A stretch of DNA of 28,019 nucleotides from JABMQB01 sp964408795 (GCA_964408795.1 CAYPAW010000105.1:1-28019), one strand, 5' to 3'. Positions 15,860 through 24,859 are shown, numbered from the stretch's first letter. Notes: generated from the letters alone by a model not told the origin. Numbers and translations: made by a program.

Positions 15860-16306
15860 ATGGACATAATATTATTACAGGATGTAGAAACCCTGGGTCA
15901 AAAAGATGACCTGATAACAGTAAAGGATGGATATGCCCGAAACTATCTGATCCCTAAAAAGATAGCGATAAAGGCCACTTCCTCTGCCAAGAAAATTCTC
16001 GCAGAAAATAAAAAACAGCAGGCTTTCAAAGAGGAAAAACTGAGAAAAGAAGCGGAAGCGATTGCAGCAAAACTCGAAAACAAAAAAGTGAAAATCGGGG
16101 CCAAGACCAGTTCCTCGGGGAAAATATTCGGATCCGTCAATTCCATTATACTGGCTGAAGCCATCAACAAAAAGGGATTCTCAATCGACCGCAAACAAAT
16201 TCTTCTTCCCGAGGATCACATCAAGGAAGTCGGGAAATATACAGCCAAAATCAAATTGCATAAAGAGGTGATTGTGGAACTGGAATTTGAAGTAGTTGCG
16301 GAATAG
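15860..16306 (+). CDS. rplI: 50S ribosomal protein bL9
   Basis: 148 aa, normal length. The N-terminal domain shows MDIILLQDVETLGQKDDLITVKDGYARNYLIPKKIAIKAT, including the bL9 signature GYARNYLIP. The long connecting helix (about 45-75) is rich in Lys, Glu and Ala. The C-terminal domain has GAKTSSSGKIFGSVNSIILAEAINKKGFSIDRKQI. It binds the base of the L1 stalk on the 50S subunit. It is the last gene of the rpsF operon. No strong T-run terminator was found in the 180 bases after it; only a weak inverted repeat (16406-16451) is present. Confidence 0.97.
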   Translation: MDIILLQDVETLGQKDDLITVKDGYARNYLIPKKIAIKATSSAKKILAENKKQQAFKEEKLRKEAEAIAAKLENKKVKIGAKTSSSGKIFGSVNSIILAEAINKKGFSIDRKQILLPEDHIKEVGKYTAKIKLHKEVIVELEFEVVAE

Positions 16307-16405
16307 GAAAGACCATTGCCTGAAACAAAAAGAGACAAATGAGAGGTCAAAGATTCAACTCTTTTGCCTTTATTTTTGATGGGCGAAATGAATGCCTGCC
16401 TGATC

Positions 16406-16451
16406 TGCCTCATCGGGAATGAGCATACAAAACAATACAGGCAATGAGGCA
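16406..16451. repeat. Inverted repeat between convergent rplI and ridA
   Basis: TGCCTCAT (16406-16413) and ATGAGGCA (16444-16451) are perfect complements 30 bases apart in the gap between the convergent genes. Without a T-run it is only a weak candidate for a bidirectional terminator. Confidence 0.25.
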
Positions 16452-16487
16452 TTTCCCTATCAGCTCTGCCTCTGTCTGTTTCGGGCA

Positions 16488-16868
16488 TTATGCCTTTACG
16501 GCCACCATTTCAATCTCAATCAAGACATTCAGGGGAAGGCTTTTCACGGCAAAAGCAGCCCGTGCGGGTGGATTCTCAGGAAAGTAGGTTCCATAGACTT
16601 CATTCATGGCTGCAAAATCATCCATGGTTTGAAGAAGACAGGTGGTTTTTACCACATCGGGGAATCCATAACCGGCGAAATTCAATATCTGCCCGATGTT
16701 TTTCAGCACCTGTGTGGTCTGCTCTTTAATGCCTCCTTCGATCACCTTTCCGGTTTCGGGATTTATGGGAACCTGCCCCGATACAAAGAGCATCCCGTTT
16801 GCTTCCACAGCCTGGCTGTATGGCCCAAGAGCCTGAGGAGCTTTGTTTGTAAAAATAATTTTTTTCAT
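16488..16868 (-). CDS. ridA: RidA family enamine/imine deaminase
   Basis: 126 aa from ATG 16866-16868. The upstream in-frame ATG is rejected because MKKIIFTNKAPQALGPYSQAV is the usual family start. Conserved residues: GPYSQAVEANGMLFVSGQVPINP, the substrate-binding Arg in NPPARAAFAVKSLP, and the terminal VLIEIEMVAVKA with its Glu. RidA proteins form trimers in the cytoplasm and hydrolyse reactive 2-aminoacrylate-type enamines released by PLP enzymes. The gene lies downstream of lptD on the same strand, 209 bases away with a palindrome between, so it may have its own promoter. The closest -7 match is TACCTTTA about 20 bases upstream. Confidence 0.93.
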   Translation of the reverse strand: MKKIIFTNKAPQALGPYSQAVEANGMLFVSGQVPINPETGKVIEGGIKEQTTQVLKNIGQILNFAGYGFPDVVKTTCLLQTMDDFAAMNEVYGTYFPENPPARAAFAVKSLPLNVLIEIEMVAVKA

Positions 16869-16900
16869 TGGATTAAAGTGTTGATTTCTAAAGGTATTTT

Positions 16901-16924
16901 CCTTCCCGATGAACATCGGGAAGG
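16901..16924. repeat. Palindrome of the TCCCGA family (11-base arms)
   Basis: CCTTCCCGATG and CATCGGGAAGG pair perfectly around two bases, just upstream of ridA. It shares the TCCCGAT...ATCGGGA core with five other intergenic palindromes in the window. Confidence 0.7.
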
Positions 16925-17077
16925 GGATTAATTATAGCCCTGGATGTTAATATTAACCCTGCTTGTTTCATGCTTTAAGAATGGGTGATTTGTAATAAAA
17001 AAACAGATCATTCACCCGGAAAAAATCCTGCTGTTTGTGGTTCTTTTCTCAAGGCTCGTTCATCAGTTCAGATCTTT

Positions 17078-19792
17078 TTATCGGTAACTGCTATCGTAAT
17101 GGCTCCGGCGTTTATCGATTTTCAGATCCCTCAGCATCCCTGAATTGGCACTCAGGGTAAAGCTATAGCTTTTAAGGTAACCAAAAGGCACAAAACTAAA
17201 ATTCATGCTCCAGCAGTGGAGATCCCGGTGCACATTAAAGGTGGTAAAAGAAAATTCCCCGGCCATGATATCGTAATTGCTGTTCATTGACATTCGCCAT
17301 TTGGGTGTCAGGGAGAGATTCCCGCTGAAACTGACGGTCTGGGAAAACCGGGCTTTCGCATAGGGATTGGGTTTGGAATAATTGAAATTGTAATCAAACC
17401 GGATATCCCAGGGGACATCAAAATCAACATAGCCGAAATTCTGGTTGGTTGCTTTGGCGCCTAATTCCTCTTCCTCCTGGTTGGCACTCCCCTTTCCGGA
17501 ACCTGATTTCTTTTGGAAATCCCTGGAGCTGAATGACATGCCAAAAGAGAGATTGGCCCGGGTCAGTCGGCCCAGTTTGGCCATTCCGTGTTTTTCACTC
17601 CAGGCAAACCGGTTCACCCTCACCACGCTGGTACCCACTGAATCCATCACGTAGGGATCGACGGTCCCCCCAAAATTGAGGCTAACCCCTTTAATGGTTG
17701 TACGCCCCCTGATATTGATCAGGCTCATATTCAGGGAATCCCGGATCAGATCATAGCTTCCATTCAAACTCAGATTATCCAGGATCTTTACTTTCTTAAA
17801 TTTTTCATCGGTGCTGGTAGTATCCTGGGTATCCAACACCTTCATTTCAATGTTGTTGTTTACGGAAAAATTGACTGCCCCGGAAGCTCCCCGTGTGGGC
17901 GATCCTCCATAAATTCCTTTATCATAACGGTCCATATAACGAATATCCCCACGTTCATTGACCTGCACAGGAACATAATAACCATATTTCTCCTTTCCGA
18001 AATCGGGCCGGTAACTAAAAGATAAGGAGGGAGTAAGTTTATGCCGGATGCCCCGTATTTTCGAATGTAGATTTTTGGGAAGAAACATTCCGTAAATATT
18101 GGTGGATGCACTTACACTGTATGAATAATCATAAATCCGGTTAAATCCGCTTACCGTATCTACATCTACCCGGTTTAGTTTTTCATCATACGAATAATCC
18201 AGTGATTTGAAATACCATTTTTCGTTGTAATTAAAACCGGGCGAGAAATTCACGTATTTAAAGAGGTTGAACGAAGGCAACGCAATGGGGATATTGTGTT
18301 TAATTCCATTCTTCCAATCCGTAGCAAACGAAGTCTTTAAAAGTTCATCCTCCCGGATGTTTGCTATGGAATTCCTGAAATTGGTCGAGTAGGTAAATCC
18401 CAGTTTTTCGTACCATTTCATGGGGCCGACGCGTTTTTTCCGTTTAAAGGGATAGACTTTCGCCATGGCGAAAGTCATTTCCGGCAACGACAGGGTAATG
18501 GTTGAGTCCATTGAATTCTGGCTGTGTCGCAGATTCACCGACATATTAAAGGGTGTATTTTCCCACCGTTTGGAATAGGAAATACTGGAAGATTTCTGGG
18601 TCTGCAGATAATTTTCGGCCGTGTAGGCTGTTGAGTTTTGTTTATCGAAACCACTGGTTGAAAAATTCACACTGGCGCTGAAATTGCGGCTGGGATTCGC
18701 TTTGGGATCCTGGCTATGACTCCAGTTGATCCTGAACTGGGGAGTTCTTTTATAGGTATCCAGTCCCTTTTCTCCGGTTACATTCACGTTGTAACTAAAA
18801 TCAAAAGCCCCCGAAAAACGGTATAAGAGCCTGTAATTGGTATGCAGTTTGGCTGCCCACGATCCTTTTGAATAGACATCCCCGGTAACTGCCAGATCGA
18901 AATAATCATTCGCAGCCCAGTAATATCCGCCATCCCTGAGAAAAAAACCACGGTTTGCTTCTTCTCCGTAAGTAGGAATAATAATTCCTGAAGAATAGGT
19001 GGTTGTATTGGGGAAAAAACCAAAAGGCAAAATGGGAAAATAAATGGGAAATCCCTCCAGTACCATGTAAGCAGGCCCGGTGACAATCTTATCGTTCTTG
19101 ATCACCTTCGCCTTGGTCAGGTGAAGGTAAAAATGAGGAGGAGTCGCATCACAGGTGGTGTATTTCCCATCTTTGAGGATAAATTCATTTTCGGATATTT
19201 TTTTTGTCCTCTCGCTGTGAATAAAACCCTCTCCTTGTTCGGTTCTAACTTCTGTAATGATCCCTTTCTGGGTATCGAAATTGTAGCGGAGTGTTTTCGA
19301 TTCATACTCTTCCCCACCGTCGTTAAATATCGGGTTTCCCTGCATCACGTCGGATGAATCCGGAAGCCCTTCGGCATAAACTTCCCTGGACTCCAGATCC
19401 AGTACAATATAATCAGCCGTAAGCACAATATCCTGATAGGTAACCCGGGCATTTTTATAAAGATAAACCGTTTGCCCGTCGACGGAAAATACAATGGAAT
19501 CAATGGCGTTATATACGATGGGAGCCTCCAGGAGTGGAGCCTGTACCGAATCCACCGCCAGGGAGTCCTGAGCCAGGGAATCCTGAGATAACGTATCCTG
19601 GACCAGGGAATTCTGAATTAGCGTATCCTGAGTTATGGAATCCTGATCCGGAAGCAGGGGATGTATGGAAAACCCGGATGTAGCAACCGTATCCGGAAAG
19701 TGACGGAAAACAGCATTGGTGGAATGGGTCTCCCGGGCTAACAGAACAACAGGGAACAAAAGCCATATATGTGCAATAAAAAATTTTATCAA
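17078..19792 (-). CDS. lptD: LptD/OstA-like LPS assembly outer-membrane protein (TTG start)
   Basis: 904 aa. The start codon is TTG (19790-19792), since no in-frame ATG exists before the signal peptide MIKFFIAHIWLLFPVVLLA. Residues 50-79 are a low-complexity run of QDSLA-type pentads. An OstA/LptA-like domain follows (about 95-230: VFSVDGQTVYLYKNARVTYQDIVLTADYIVLDLESREVYAEG). The rest is a large beta-barrel with alternating aromatic strands, including ILPFGFFPNTTTYSSGIIIPTYGE at the barrel entry. LptD inserts lipopolysaccharide into the outer leaflet with LptE. The divergent partner is amiC, an arrangement common in this phylum. A mini-ORF (ATG CAG GTT TGA) overlaps the TTG start by two bases. 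The family call is strong; the symbol is by function. Confidence 0.88.
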   Translation of the reverse strand: MIKFFIAHIWLLFPVVLLARETHSTNAVFRHFPDTVATSGFSIHPLLPDQDSITQDTLIQNSLVQDTLSQDSLAQDSLAVDSVQAPLLEAPIVYNAIDSIVFSVDGQTVYLYKNARVTYQDIVLTADYIVLDLESREVYAEGLPDSSDVMQGNPIFNDGGEEYESKTLRYNFDTQKGIITEVRTEQGEGFIHSERTKKISENEFILKDGKYTTCDATPPHFYLHLTKAKVIKNDKIVTGPAYMVLEGFPIYFPILPFGFFPNTTTYSSGIIIPTYGEEANRGFFLRDGGYYWAANDYFDLAVTGDVYSKGSWAAKLHTNYRLLYRFSGAFDFSYNVNVTGEKGLDTYKRTPQFRINWSHSQDPKANPSRNFSASVNFSTSGFDKQNSTAYTAENYLQTQKSSSISYSKRWENTPFNMSVNLRHSQNSMDSTITLSLPEMTFAMAKVYPFKRKKRVGPMKWYEKLGFTYSTNFRNSIANIREDELLKTSFATDWKNGIKHNIPIALPSFNLFKYVNFSPGFNYNEKWYFKSLDYSYDEKLNRVDVDTVSGFNRIYDYSYSVSASTNIYGMFLPKNLHSKIRGIRHKLTPSLSFSYRPDFGKEKYGYYVPVQVNERGDIRYMDRYDKGIYGGSPTRGASGAVNFSVNNNIEMKVLDTQDTTSTDEKFKKVKILDNLSLNGSYDLIRDSLNMSLINIRGRTTIKGVSLNFGGTVDPYVMDSVGTSVVRVNRFAWSEKHGMAKLGRLTRANLSFGMSFSSRDFQKKSGSGKGSANQEEEELGAKATNQNFGYVDFDVPWDIRFDYNFNYSKPNPYAKARFSQTVSFSGNLSLTPKWRMSMNSNYDIMAGEFSFTTFNVHRDLHCWSMNFSFVPFGYLKSYSFTLSANSGMLRDLKIDKRRSHYDSSYR
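19556..19645 (-). repeat. Tandem 15-base repeat encoding QD(S/T)L pentads in lptD
   Basis: Six units of 15 bases encode QDSIT, QDTLI, QNSLV, QDTLS, QDSLA, QDSLA in the N-terminal region after the signal peptide. The DNA units are imperfect copies (around tcctga/tcctgg). Such a run could expand or contract without breaking the frame. Confidence 0.8.
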
Positions 19793-19827
19793 ACCTGCAT
19801 ATCTTATCCACGACCAGTGGCTGGTGG

Positions 19828-19854
19828 CAAAAATAGAAATAAGGAAAATACAAA
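19828..19854 (-). promoter_or_regulatory. Probable lptD promoter
   Basis: On the minus strand TATTTTTG (19828-19835) fits TAnnTTTG, with TTTG at 19851-19854. The spacer is 15 bases, shorter than the usual 19. Transcription would start about 30 bases before the TTG codon. Confidence 0.4.
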
Positions 19855-19888
19855 AGAGCTAATAAATGCAAAATAATTGTAATATTTC

Positions 19889-19896
19889 TATTTTTG
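19889..19896 (+). promoter_or_regulatory. Probable amiC -7 element (TATTTTTG)
   Basis: TATTTTTG matches TAnnTTTG 14 bases before the amiC ATG. No clear TTTG is found at the right upstream distance. It also argues against the in-frame ATG at 19866, which lies upstream of it. Confidence 0.4.
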
Positions 19897-19910
19897 TCAG
19901 AAAGCAGAAA

Positions 19911-21113
19911 ATGAACCTGAGAAACTTTCTACTCACTCGCAGGATGGTTCTTTTAATGATCCTTCTTCCGGTGTTTGCACCGGTCTGTTCATCTGCTCTC
20001 ATGCCGGAGGGTTCCTCCCTGGATGTTGTGGTTATAGATCCGGGACACGGAGGGAAAGACTTCGGAACCAGTCTGGGAGCCATCCGGGAGAAAGACATTG
20101 TTCTGGACATCGGGCTCCGTTTGGGGCGATACATCCGGGAAGCTTTTCCGGAAATCCGGGTTGTTTACACCCGGGAAAAAGATCTGTTTGTTCCCTTGCA
20201 TGAACGGGCCCGGATCGCCAATGGTGAAAAAGCGGATCTTTTTCTATCCATTCACATGAATTATACCGATATCCGTTCGGTTTCGGGTACCGAAACGTTT
20301 GTGCTGGGATACCACCGAAGCCGGGAAAACCTGGAAATCGCCAAAAAAGAAAATGCTGTCATCCTCCTGGAAGATAATTATACCACCACCTACGAAGGCT
20401 TCGATCCAAATGCAGCGGAATCCTATATTATGTTTGAAATGCTACAGGATGAATACCTGGACCAAAGTCTTCAGTTTGCCACTGCTATACAAAGCCAGGT
20501 CAGCCAACGGACCCGTCGAAAAGACCGGGGTGTGAAACAGGCCGGCTTCCTGGTGCTTCGTGAAACAACCATGCCGGGAGTTCTCATAGAAACAGGCTTT
20601 ATCAGCAACGAAACAGATAAAAACTTCCTGGTCAGTGAAGCAGGGAAAATCGATATTGCCTACAGTATCTTTGAGGCTTTCTGTCAGTATAAGAACAAAA
20701 TCGAAGAGAAAAGCCGCTATTTGATGAACATACTCCCCCCGGCAAATCCGGAGTTTGCTTTCCGGGAATCCGACACCCTGAAAGATGAACAGATCGCAGA
20801 AGTTCTCCCTGAAAAAAATCCAAACGATAACCTCCGGAACCCCGAAAGGGAAAAGATCTGGTTCAGCGTTCAGGTAGTTGCATCCGACAAGCCCTACGAA
20901 CTGCATTCGGCATTTTTTCAAGGTGAGAAAGAGGTTTTTGAAGTGAAAGCAGATCCTCTCTACAAATACTGCATCGGGCATTATAACAGCTACAACAAGG
21001 CTTCCGGGAATAAAAACCGGCTGCGCAAAAAATTCAATGGGGCGTTTGTAGTGGCTTTCAGAGGCGATCAGGCCATATCCATAAAAGAGGCGTTGGAAAA
21101 AACAAAAAAGTAA
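19911..21113 (+). CDS. amiC: N-acetylmuramoyl-L-alanine amidase (Amidase_3) with SPOR-like C-terminus
   Basis: 400 aa from ATG 19911; the earlier in-frame ATG at 19866 precedes the likely promoter. Residues 1-28 form a signal peptide (RRMVLLMILLPVFAPVCSSA). The zinc amidase domain has H46 (VIDPGHGGKDFG), E60 (REKD), H115 (LSIHMN) and the catalytic E227 (LIETGFIS). It cleaves the bond between MurNAc and L-Ala in peptidoglycan, typically during cell separation. A linker follows, then residues around 315-395 (IWFSVQVVASDKPYELHS...YKYCIGHYNSYNKASGNKNRLRKKFNGAFVVAFRG), which look like a SPOR peptidoglycan-binding fold. It is divergent from lptD and is followed by an MCE gene 34 bases later. Confidence 0.93.
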   Translation: MNLRNFLLTRRMVLLMILLPVFAPVCSSALMPEGSSLDVVVIDPGHGGKDFGTSLGAIREKDIVLDIGLRLGRYIREAFPEIRVVYTREKDLFVPLHERARIANGEKADLFLSIHMNYTDIRSVSGTETFVLGYHRSRENLEIAKKENAVILLEDNYTTTYEGFDPNAAESYIMFEMLQDEYLDQSLQFATAIQSQVSQRTRRKDRGVKQAGFLVLRETTMPGVLIETGFISNETDKNFLVSEAGKIDIAYSIFEAFCQYKNKIEEKSRYLMNILPPANPEFAFRESDTLKDEQIAEVLPEKNPNDNLRNPEREKIWFSVQVVASDKPYELHSAFFQGEKEVFEVKADPLYKYCIGHYNSYNKASGNKNRLRKKFNGAFVVAFRGDQAISIKEALEKTKK

Positions 21114-21122
21114 TTTATTGCC

Positions 21123-21130
21123 TACCTTTG
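21123..21130 (+). promoter_or_regulatory. Possible -7 element (TACCTTTG) before the MCE gene
   Basis: TACCTTTG fits TAnnTTTG and lies 17 bases before the MCE start, in the 34-base gap after amiC. No matching -33 box is present, so the MCE gene may also be read from the amiC promoter. Confidence 0.3.
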
Positions 21131-21147
21131 TAGAAAAACACCGCACC

Positions 21148-22404
21148 ATGGAAATCTCAAAATACACAAAATTAGGACTCTTGATCGTATTTGTCATTGC
21201 TGCATTGATCTGGGGACTGAGCTATCTGAAAGGGCACGATTTCTTTAAATCGACTCAATATTATCATGTGATCTACGACCGGGTGGAAGGACTTGCCCCT
21301 TCGGATGCTGTCACCTTAAACGGTTATCAGGTTGGACAGGTTAAATCCATTTATTTTACGGATGATGGTTCGGGGAACCTTCTGGTGACCTTTTCCATTG
21401 AAGGAGATTTGAAAATACCGGTACATTCCGTTGCGCGTATTGTCAGCAGCGACATCATGGGAACCAAATCCATTAAGCTGATTTACAATCCGAATGAACA
21501 GGTTTACGCTCCCAACGACACCCTTCCCGGAGCAGTCGAAAGCGACCTCAAGGAACAGGTCAGCATGCAGGTTCTCCCCCTGAAATCCAAAGCAGAACAA
21601 TTGCTGGCTACCATCGACTCAGCCATAACCATCCTTACGGTCATCTTCAATGAAGACGCCCGGGATAACCTGTCGGAAAGTTTTGCAAACATCAATCAGA
21701 CCATTTCAAACATCGAAGCAACCTCGGTTCAGTTGAATGAATTAATCGAAAGGGAAAGCGAAAATATAGGTCTCATCGTTCAAAATATAAACGTTGCAAC
21801 CGAAAATTTCAAAAACAAATCGGAAGAGCTCAGTATCCTGATCGACAACCTTGCGGCAGTCAGTGATTCCCTGGCATCCATTCCTTACTCTCCCCTGGTA
21901 CATTCCATCACAAATGCTGTCAACCAGATCAACGAAATTGTCGTGAAACTGAATTCCCCGGAAGGTTCAGTCGGGATGCTGTTAAACGACACGGAGCTAT
22001 ACGATAACCTGCTGGCTTTAACGGAAAACCTGGACAGGCTCTCCCGTGATATAAGGCTGAATCCCAAACGCTATGTCAGCGTCTCAGCGATCGATTTCGG
22101 GAAAGAAATCTATATCGCTCCTCCACAGGATAAAATCCATGATGCCATCATTTTCCGTGTTAACCTTGTTTCCTCAGCCAAAAGAATGCCCTTGAATTCC
22201 CCCTCATTTGACGGATTGGGCCCCATTGAAGAAACGGTTACCGGGGATAAGTACCACTATAGAGCAGGTGAAACCCATGAATACAACGAAATCCTGGACC
22301 TGTATGAGCGGGCAACGGTTCATTTTCCCGGTGCCGAGATTATCGCATTCAAAAACGGAAATCAGATAAAACTGGAACGCGCTATCCGGATTTTGCAACG
22401 ATAA
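21148..22404 (+). CDS. MCE/MlaD-family lipid-transport substrate-binding protein
   Basis: 418 aa from ATG 21148. An in-frame start ten codons upstream is less likely because MEISKYTKLGLLIVFVIAALIWGLSYLKG is a classic N-terminal membrane anchor. The MCE domain spans about 38-115 (YYHVIYDRVEGLAPSDAVTLNGYQVGQVKSIYF...SVARIVSSDIMGTKSIKLIY). It is followed by a long helical region (about 140-310), rich in Asn, Ser and Glu, that probably forms the hexameric needle or coiled coil. The C-terminal part (330-418) resembles no domain I can name. MCE proteins carry phospholipids between the inner and outer membranes with an MlaE/MlaF ABC transporter, which is not present here. The gene follows amiC and precedes dnaA. 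Confidence 0.88.
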   Translation: MEISKYTKLGLLIVFVIAALIWGLSYLKGHDFFKSTQYYHVIYDRVEGLAPSDAVTLNGYQVGQVKSIYFTDDGSGNLLVTFSIEGDLKIPVHSVARIVSSDIMGTKSIKLIYNPNEQVYAPNDTLPGAVESDLKEQVSMQVLPLKSKAEQLLATIDSAITILTVIFNEDARDNLSESFANINQTISNIEATSVQLNELIERESENIGLIVQNINVATENFKNKSEELSILIDNLAAVSDSLASIPYSPLVHSITNAVNQINEIVVKLNSPEGSVGMLLNDTELYDNLLALTENLDRLSRDIRLNPKRYVSVSAIDFGKEIYIAPPQDKIHDAIIFRVNLVSSAKRMPLNSPSFDGLGPIEETVTGDKYHYRAGETHEYNEILDLYERATVHFPGAEIIAFKNGNQIKLERAIRILQR

Positions 22405-22692
22405 ATCACACGGGTTGTTCATAACTTCAGGCAAGAAACCAACAGAATTTTAATTTTCGGTTTTTCTATAACCCGACCTGTCAACAGATTAGATGTAAGC
22501 TATTGATCTTCTGTATATTAAAAAATATCAATTTATTTTAATTTTTAATGCCCTGATAGAGAATTTAATAGAAAAGAATTGAAAAAGTCAAGACCAAAAT
22601 GATTTTTTTTTATAGTTTTTTTTCACAATTTTTGTTATTGGGAAACCATTTGGGAAATTTTTTTGTTGAATCTCTTAATCTTGCTTAACAAG
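22405..22692. other. AT-rich region upstream of dnaA
   Basis: No gene. The stretch from about 22500 to 22692 is very AT-rich, with long T-runs. One near-match to a DnaA box, TTTTTCACA (one mismatch to TTATNCACA), occurs around 22617-22626. There is no cluster of boxes, so it is not a convincing origin. A small stem (TCTTG/CAAGA) overlaps the dnaA start. No good TTTG/TAnnTTTG pair was found. Confidence 0.5.
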
Positions 22693-24120
22693 ATGAGCAA
22701 AGAGCATTGGATTGCATGGGATAAGTGTCTCTCTATTATTCGTGATAATGTTCCATCAAGTAGTTACAAAACCTGGTTTGAGCCGATTGAACCGGTAAAA
22801 CTCGAAGAGAAAGTACTTACGATACAAGTTCCCAGTGCTTTTTTTTATGAATATCTTGAAGAGCAGTTTATTGATATTTTACGCAAGACCCTTCGCAAGG
22901 TGTTGGGTTCCGGAGCCAAACTTGAATACAATGTTGTGATAGGCAACCACAAAAAAGAGTCTCAATACACGGTTAAGTATCCCACGGTAAGCAGCAGCAG
23001 ACTAGACAATAAACCGTTAACGGTACCTTTGATACCGGAAGAACGGGGAGTCATAAAAAATCCCTTTATCATTCCCGGGATACAGAAATTGCGCATCGAT
23101 CCCCAGCTAAAGCCGGATAATACCTTTGAGAATTTTGTTGAAGGGGACTGCAACCGGCTGGCGCGCAGTGCCGGTTATGCCGTTTCGCAAAACCCGGGGG
23201 GTACTGCCTTCAATCCCCTGATGATCTATGGCAATTCAGGACTGGGGAAAACCCATCTTGCCCAGGCCATTGGCATTGAAGCTAAGGAGAAATACCCCGA
23301 TAAGGTGGTCCTGTATGTAAACGCCAATAAGTTTCAAACCCAGTTTACGGAAGCCACACGGAACAACAACCGGAATGATTTTCTGAATTTCTACCAGATG
23401 ATCGACATTCTCATCCTGGATGATGTTCATGAATTTGCCGGCAAGGAAAAAACCCAGGAGACCTTTTTTCATATTTTTAATCAGTTGCACCAATCGGGCA
23501 AACAACTGATTCTCACTTCGGATAAACCACCCATAGAATTGAAAGGGATGGAACAGAGGCTTCTTTCGCGTTTTAAATGGGGATTAACGGCCGACCTGGT
23601 AATTCCGGATTTTGAAACCCGGATGGAGATCCTCCGGCGTAAAACTTACAATGACGGCATCGAATTAAGCAATGAAGTACTGGAATATATTGCTTCCCAT
23701 ATTCATAACAATGTAAGGGAACTCGAAGGAGCTCTGGTATCGCTGCTGGCACAGTCGATGCTCAACAAAAAGGAAATCACCCTTGATCTGGCCAGTAAAC
23801 TGATCAATAAGCTGGTGAAGAACTCCAAACGGGAACTATCCATTGAATATATTTCCAAAGTGGTCTGCGATTATTTTAACATGCCGGTTGAATCGCTTCA
23901 GGTAAAAACCCGGAAAAGAGAAATTGTCCAGGCGAGGCAAATCGCCATGTTCTTCTCCAAAAGTCTGACCAAATACTCCCTGGCCAGCATTGGAGCCCAA
24001 ATCGGCAATAAAGACCATGCAACCGTACTGCATGCCTGTAAAACCGTGACAAACCTTAAGGATACCGATAAAAACTTCCGGCAGTTTGTCGAGGATATCG
24101 AAAAGAAATTAAAAATGTAA
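22693..24120 (+). CDS. dnaA: Chromosomal replication initiator DnaA
   Basis: 475 aa from ATG 22693. A TTG ten codons upstream is in frame, but MSKEHWIAWDKCLSIIRDNVPSSSYKTWF is the standard domain I start. Domain II linker covers about 95-140. The AAA+ domain has Walker A GNSGLGKT (180-187), Walker B ILILDDVHEF (239-248), a sensor I region (LILTSDKPP) and the arginine-finger region MEQRLLSRFKWG. Domain IV shows the DnaA signature DHATVLHACKTV (441-452), which contacts the DnaA box. It binds ATP and opens the origin. Length is normal. A strong terminator follows the stop codon. Neighbours are an MCE gene and yigZ; rpmH and dnaN are not here. Confidence 0.98.
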   Translation: MSKEHWIAWDKCLSIIRDNVPSSSYKTWFEPIEPVKLEEKVLTIQVPSAFFYEYLEEQFIDILRKTLRKVLGSGAKLEYNVVIGNHKKESQYTVKYPTVSSSRLDNKPLTVPLIPEERGVIKNPFIIPGIQKLRIDPQLKPDNTFENFVEGDCNRLARSAGYAVSQNPGGTAFNPLMIYGNSGLGKTHLAQAIGIEAKEKYPDKVVLYVNANKFQTQFTEATRNNNRNDFLNFYQMIDILILDDVHEFAGKEKTQETFFHIFNQLHQSGKQLILTSDKPPIELKGMEQRLLSRFKWGLTADLVIPDFETRMEILRRKTYNDGIELSNEVLEYIASHIHNNVRELEGALVSLLAQSMLNKKEITLDLASKLINKLVKNSKRELSIEYISKVVCDYFNMPVESLQVKTRKREIVQARQIAMFFSKSLTKYSLASIGAQIGNKDHATVLHACKTVTNLKDTDKNFRQFVEDIEKKLKM

Positions 24121-24124
24121 AAAG

Positions 24125-24149
24125 AAGCAGGCCGGAAACCTGCTTTTTT
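24125..24149 (+). terminator. Rho-independent terminator of dnaA
   Basis: AAGCAGG (24125-24131) and CCTGCTT (24139-24145) form a perfect stem around CCGGAAA, followed by a run of six T. It begins five bases after the dnaA stop codon. Confidence 0.85.
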
Positions 24150-24165
24150 AATCGCGGAAAATTCC

Positions 24166-24771
24166 ATGAACGATACGTATAAAACCCTTGCCGGTATTTC
24201 CGAAGGTGTGTTTAAAGACAAAGGCAGCAAGTTTATCGCGTATGCTTATCCGGTTACCGGTGAGGAGGCGATCCAAAGGATCCTGGAAGATATCCGAAAG
24301 AAACACCACAAAGCCCGGCATCACTGTTATGCCTGGCGACTGGGAACCGAAGAGATCCATTACCGGGCCAACGATGACGGAGAACCCTCGTCAACAGCAG
24401 GAAAACCAATACTGGGGCAACTCCTGAGCAACGATCTGACCAATGTTGTGGTGGTGGTAGTCCGTTATTTTGGAGGAACCCTCCTGGGTACAAGCGGATT
24501 AATCCAAGCCTATAAAAAGGCAACGGCCGAAGCCATCCGAAACAATAAAATCCTGGTTAAAAAAATAGAAACCACCTTTGAGATCCGTTTTGCCTACTCC
24601 CTTTTGAATGAGGTAATGCAGATCATCAAATCCGAAAACCTGAATCCGGTTTTTACCGATTTCAGCGAAAACTGCCTGATCCGGGTGACCGTAAGAAAAG
24701 GAGAGGAAAAACGCATGGAAAATACCTTTACCCGTCTGGTTGGAGCCGAGGTAAAAAAGATATCCGGATAA
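24166..24771 (+). CDS. YigZ/IMPACT family protein (UPF0029)
   Basis: 201 aa. The N-terminal half carries the family signature: GSKFIAYAYPVTGEEAIQRILEDIRKKHHKARHHCYAWRLG, then DDGEPSSTAGKPILGQLLSNDLTNVVVVVVRYFGGTLLGTSGLIQAYKKA (about 72-122). A C-terminal ferredoxin-like DUF1949 domain follows (EIRFAYSLLNEVMQII...). The biochemical role in bacteria is not established; eukaryotic IMPACT regulates GCN2, and a ribosome- or nucleic-acid-linked role is only suspected. It begins 17 bases after the dnaA terminator. Confidence 0.92.
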   Translation: MNDTYKTLAGISEGVFKDKGSKFIAYAYPVTGEEAIQRILEDIRKKHHKARHHCYAWRLGTEEIHYRANDDGEPSSTAGKPILGQLLSNDLTNVVVVVVRYFGGTLLGTSGLIQAYKKATAEAIRNNKILVKKIETTFEIRFAYSLLNEVMQIIKSENLNPVFTDFSENCLIRVTVRKGEEKRMENTFTRLVGAEVKKISG

Positions 24772-24837
24772 AATCGAAATGTTAATAATTTGATGATAAC
24801 TACCTTGCCAAACCATTCGTTTTTTTTCAGGATTCTT

Positions 24838-24845
24838 TATTTTTG
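24838..24845 (+). promoter_or_regulatory. Promoter match for the orphan non-coding region
   Basis: TATTTTTG fits TAnnTTTG. A partial -33 box, TTCG at 24816-24819, lies 18 bases upstream. Transcription would start near 24852, just before the palindrome and stem-loop of the candidate RNA. Confidence 0.4.
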
Positions 24846-24859
24846 AGTTCAGAAAAAAA

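Noticed and set aside
22405..22692. Replication origin next to dnaA
   Set aside because: AT-rich, but only one near-match to a DnaA box and no cluster; many Bacteroidota have oriC away from dnaA.
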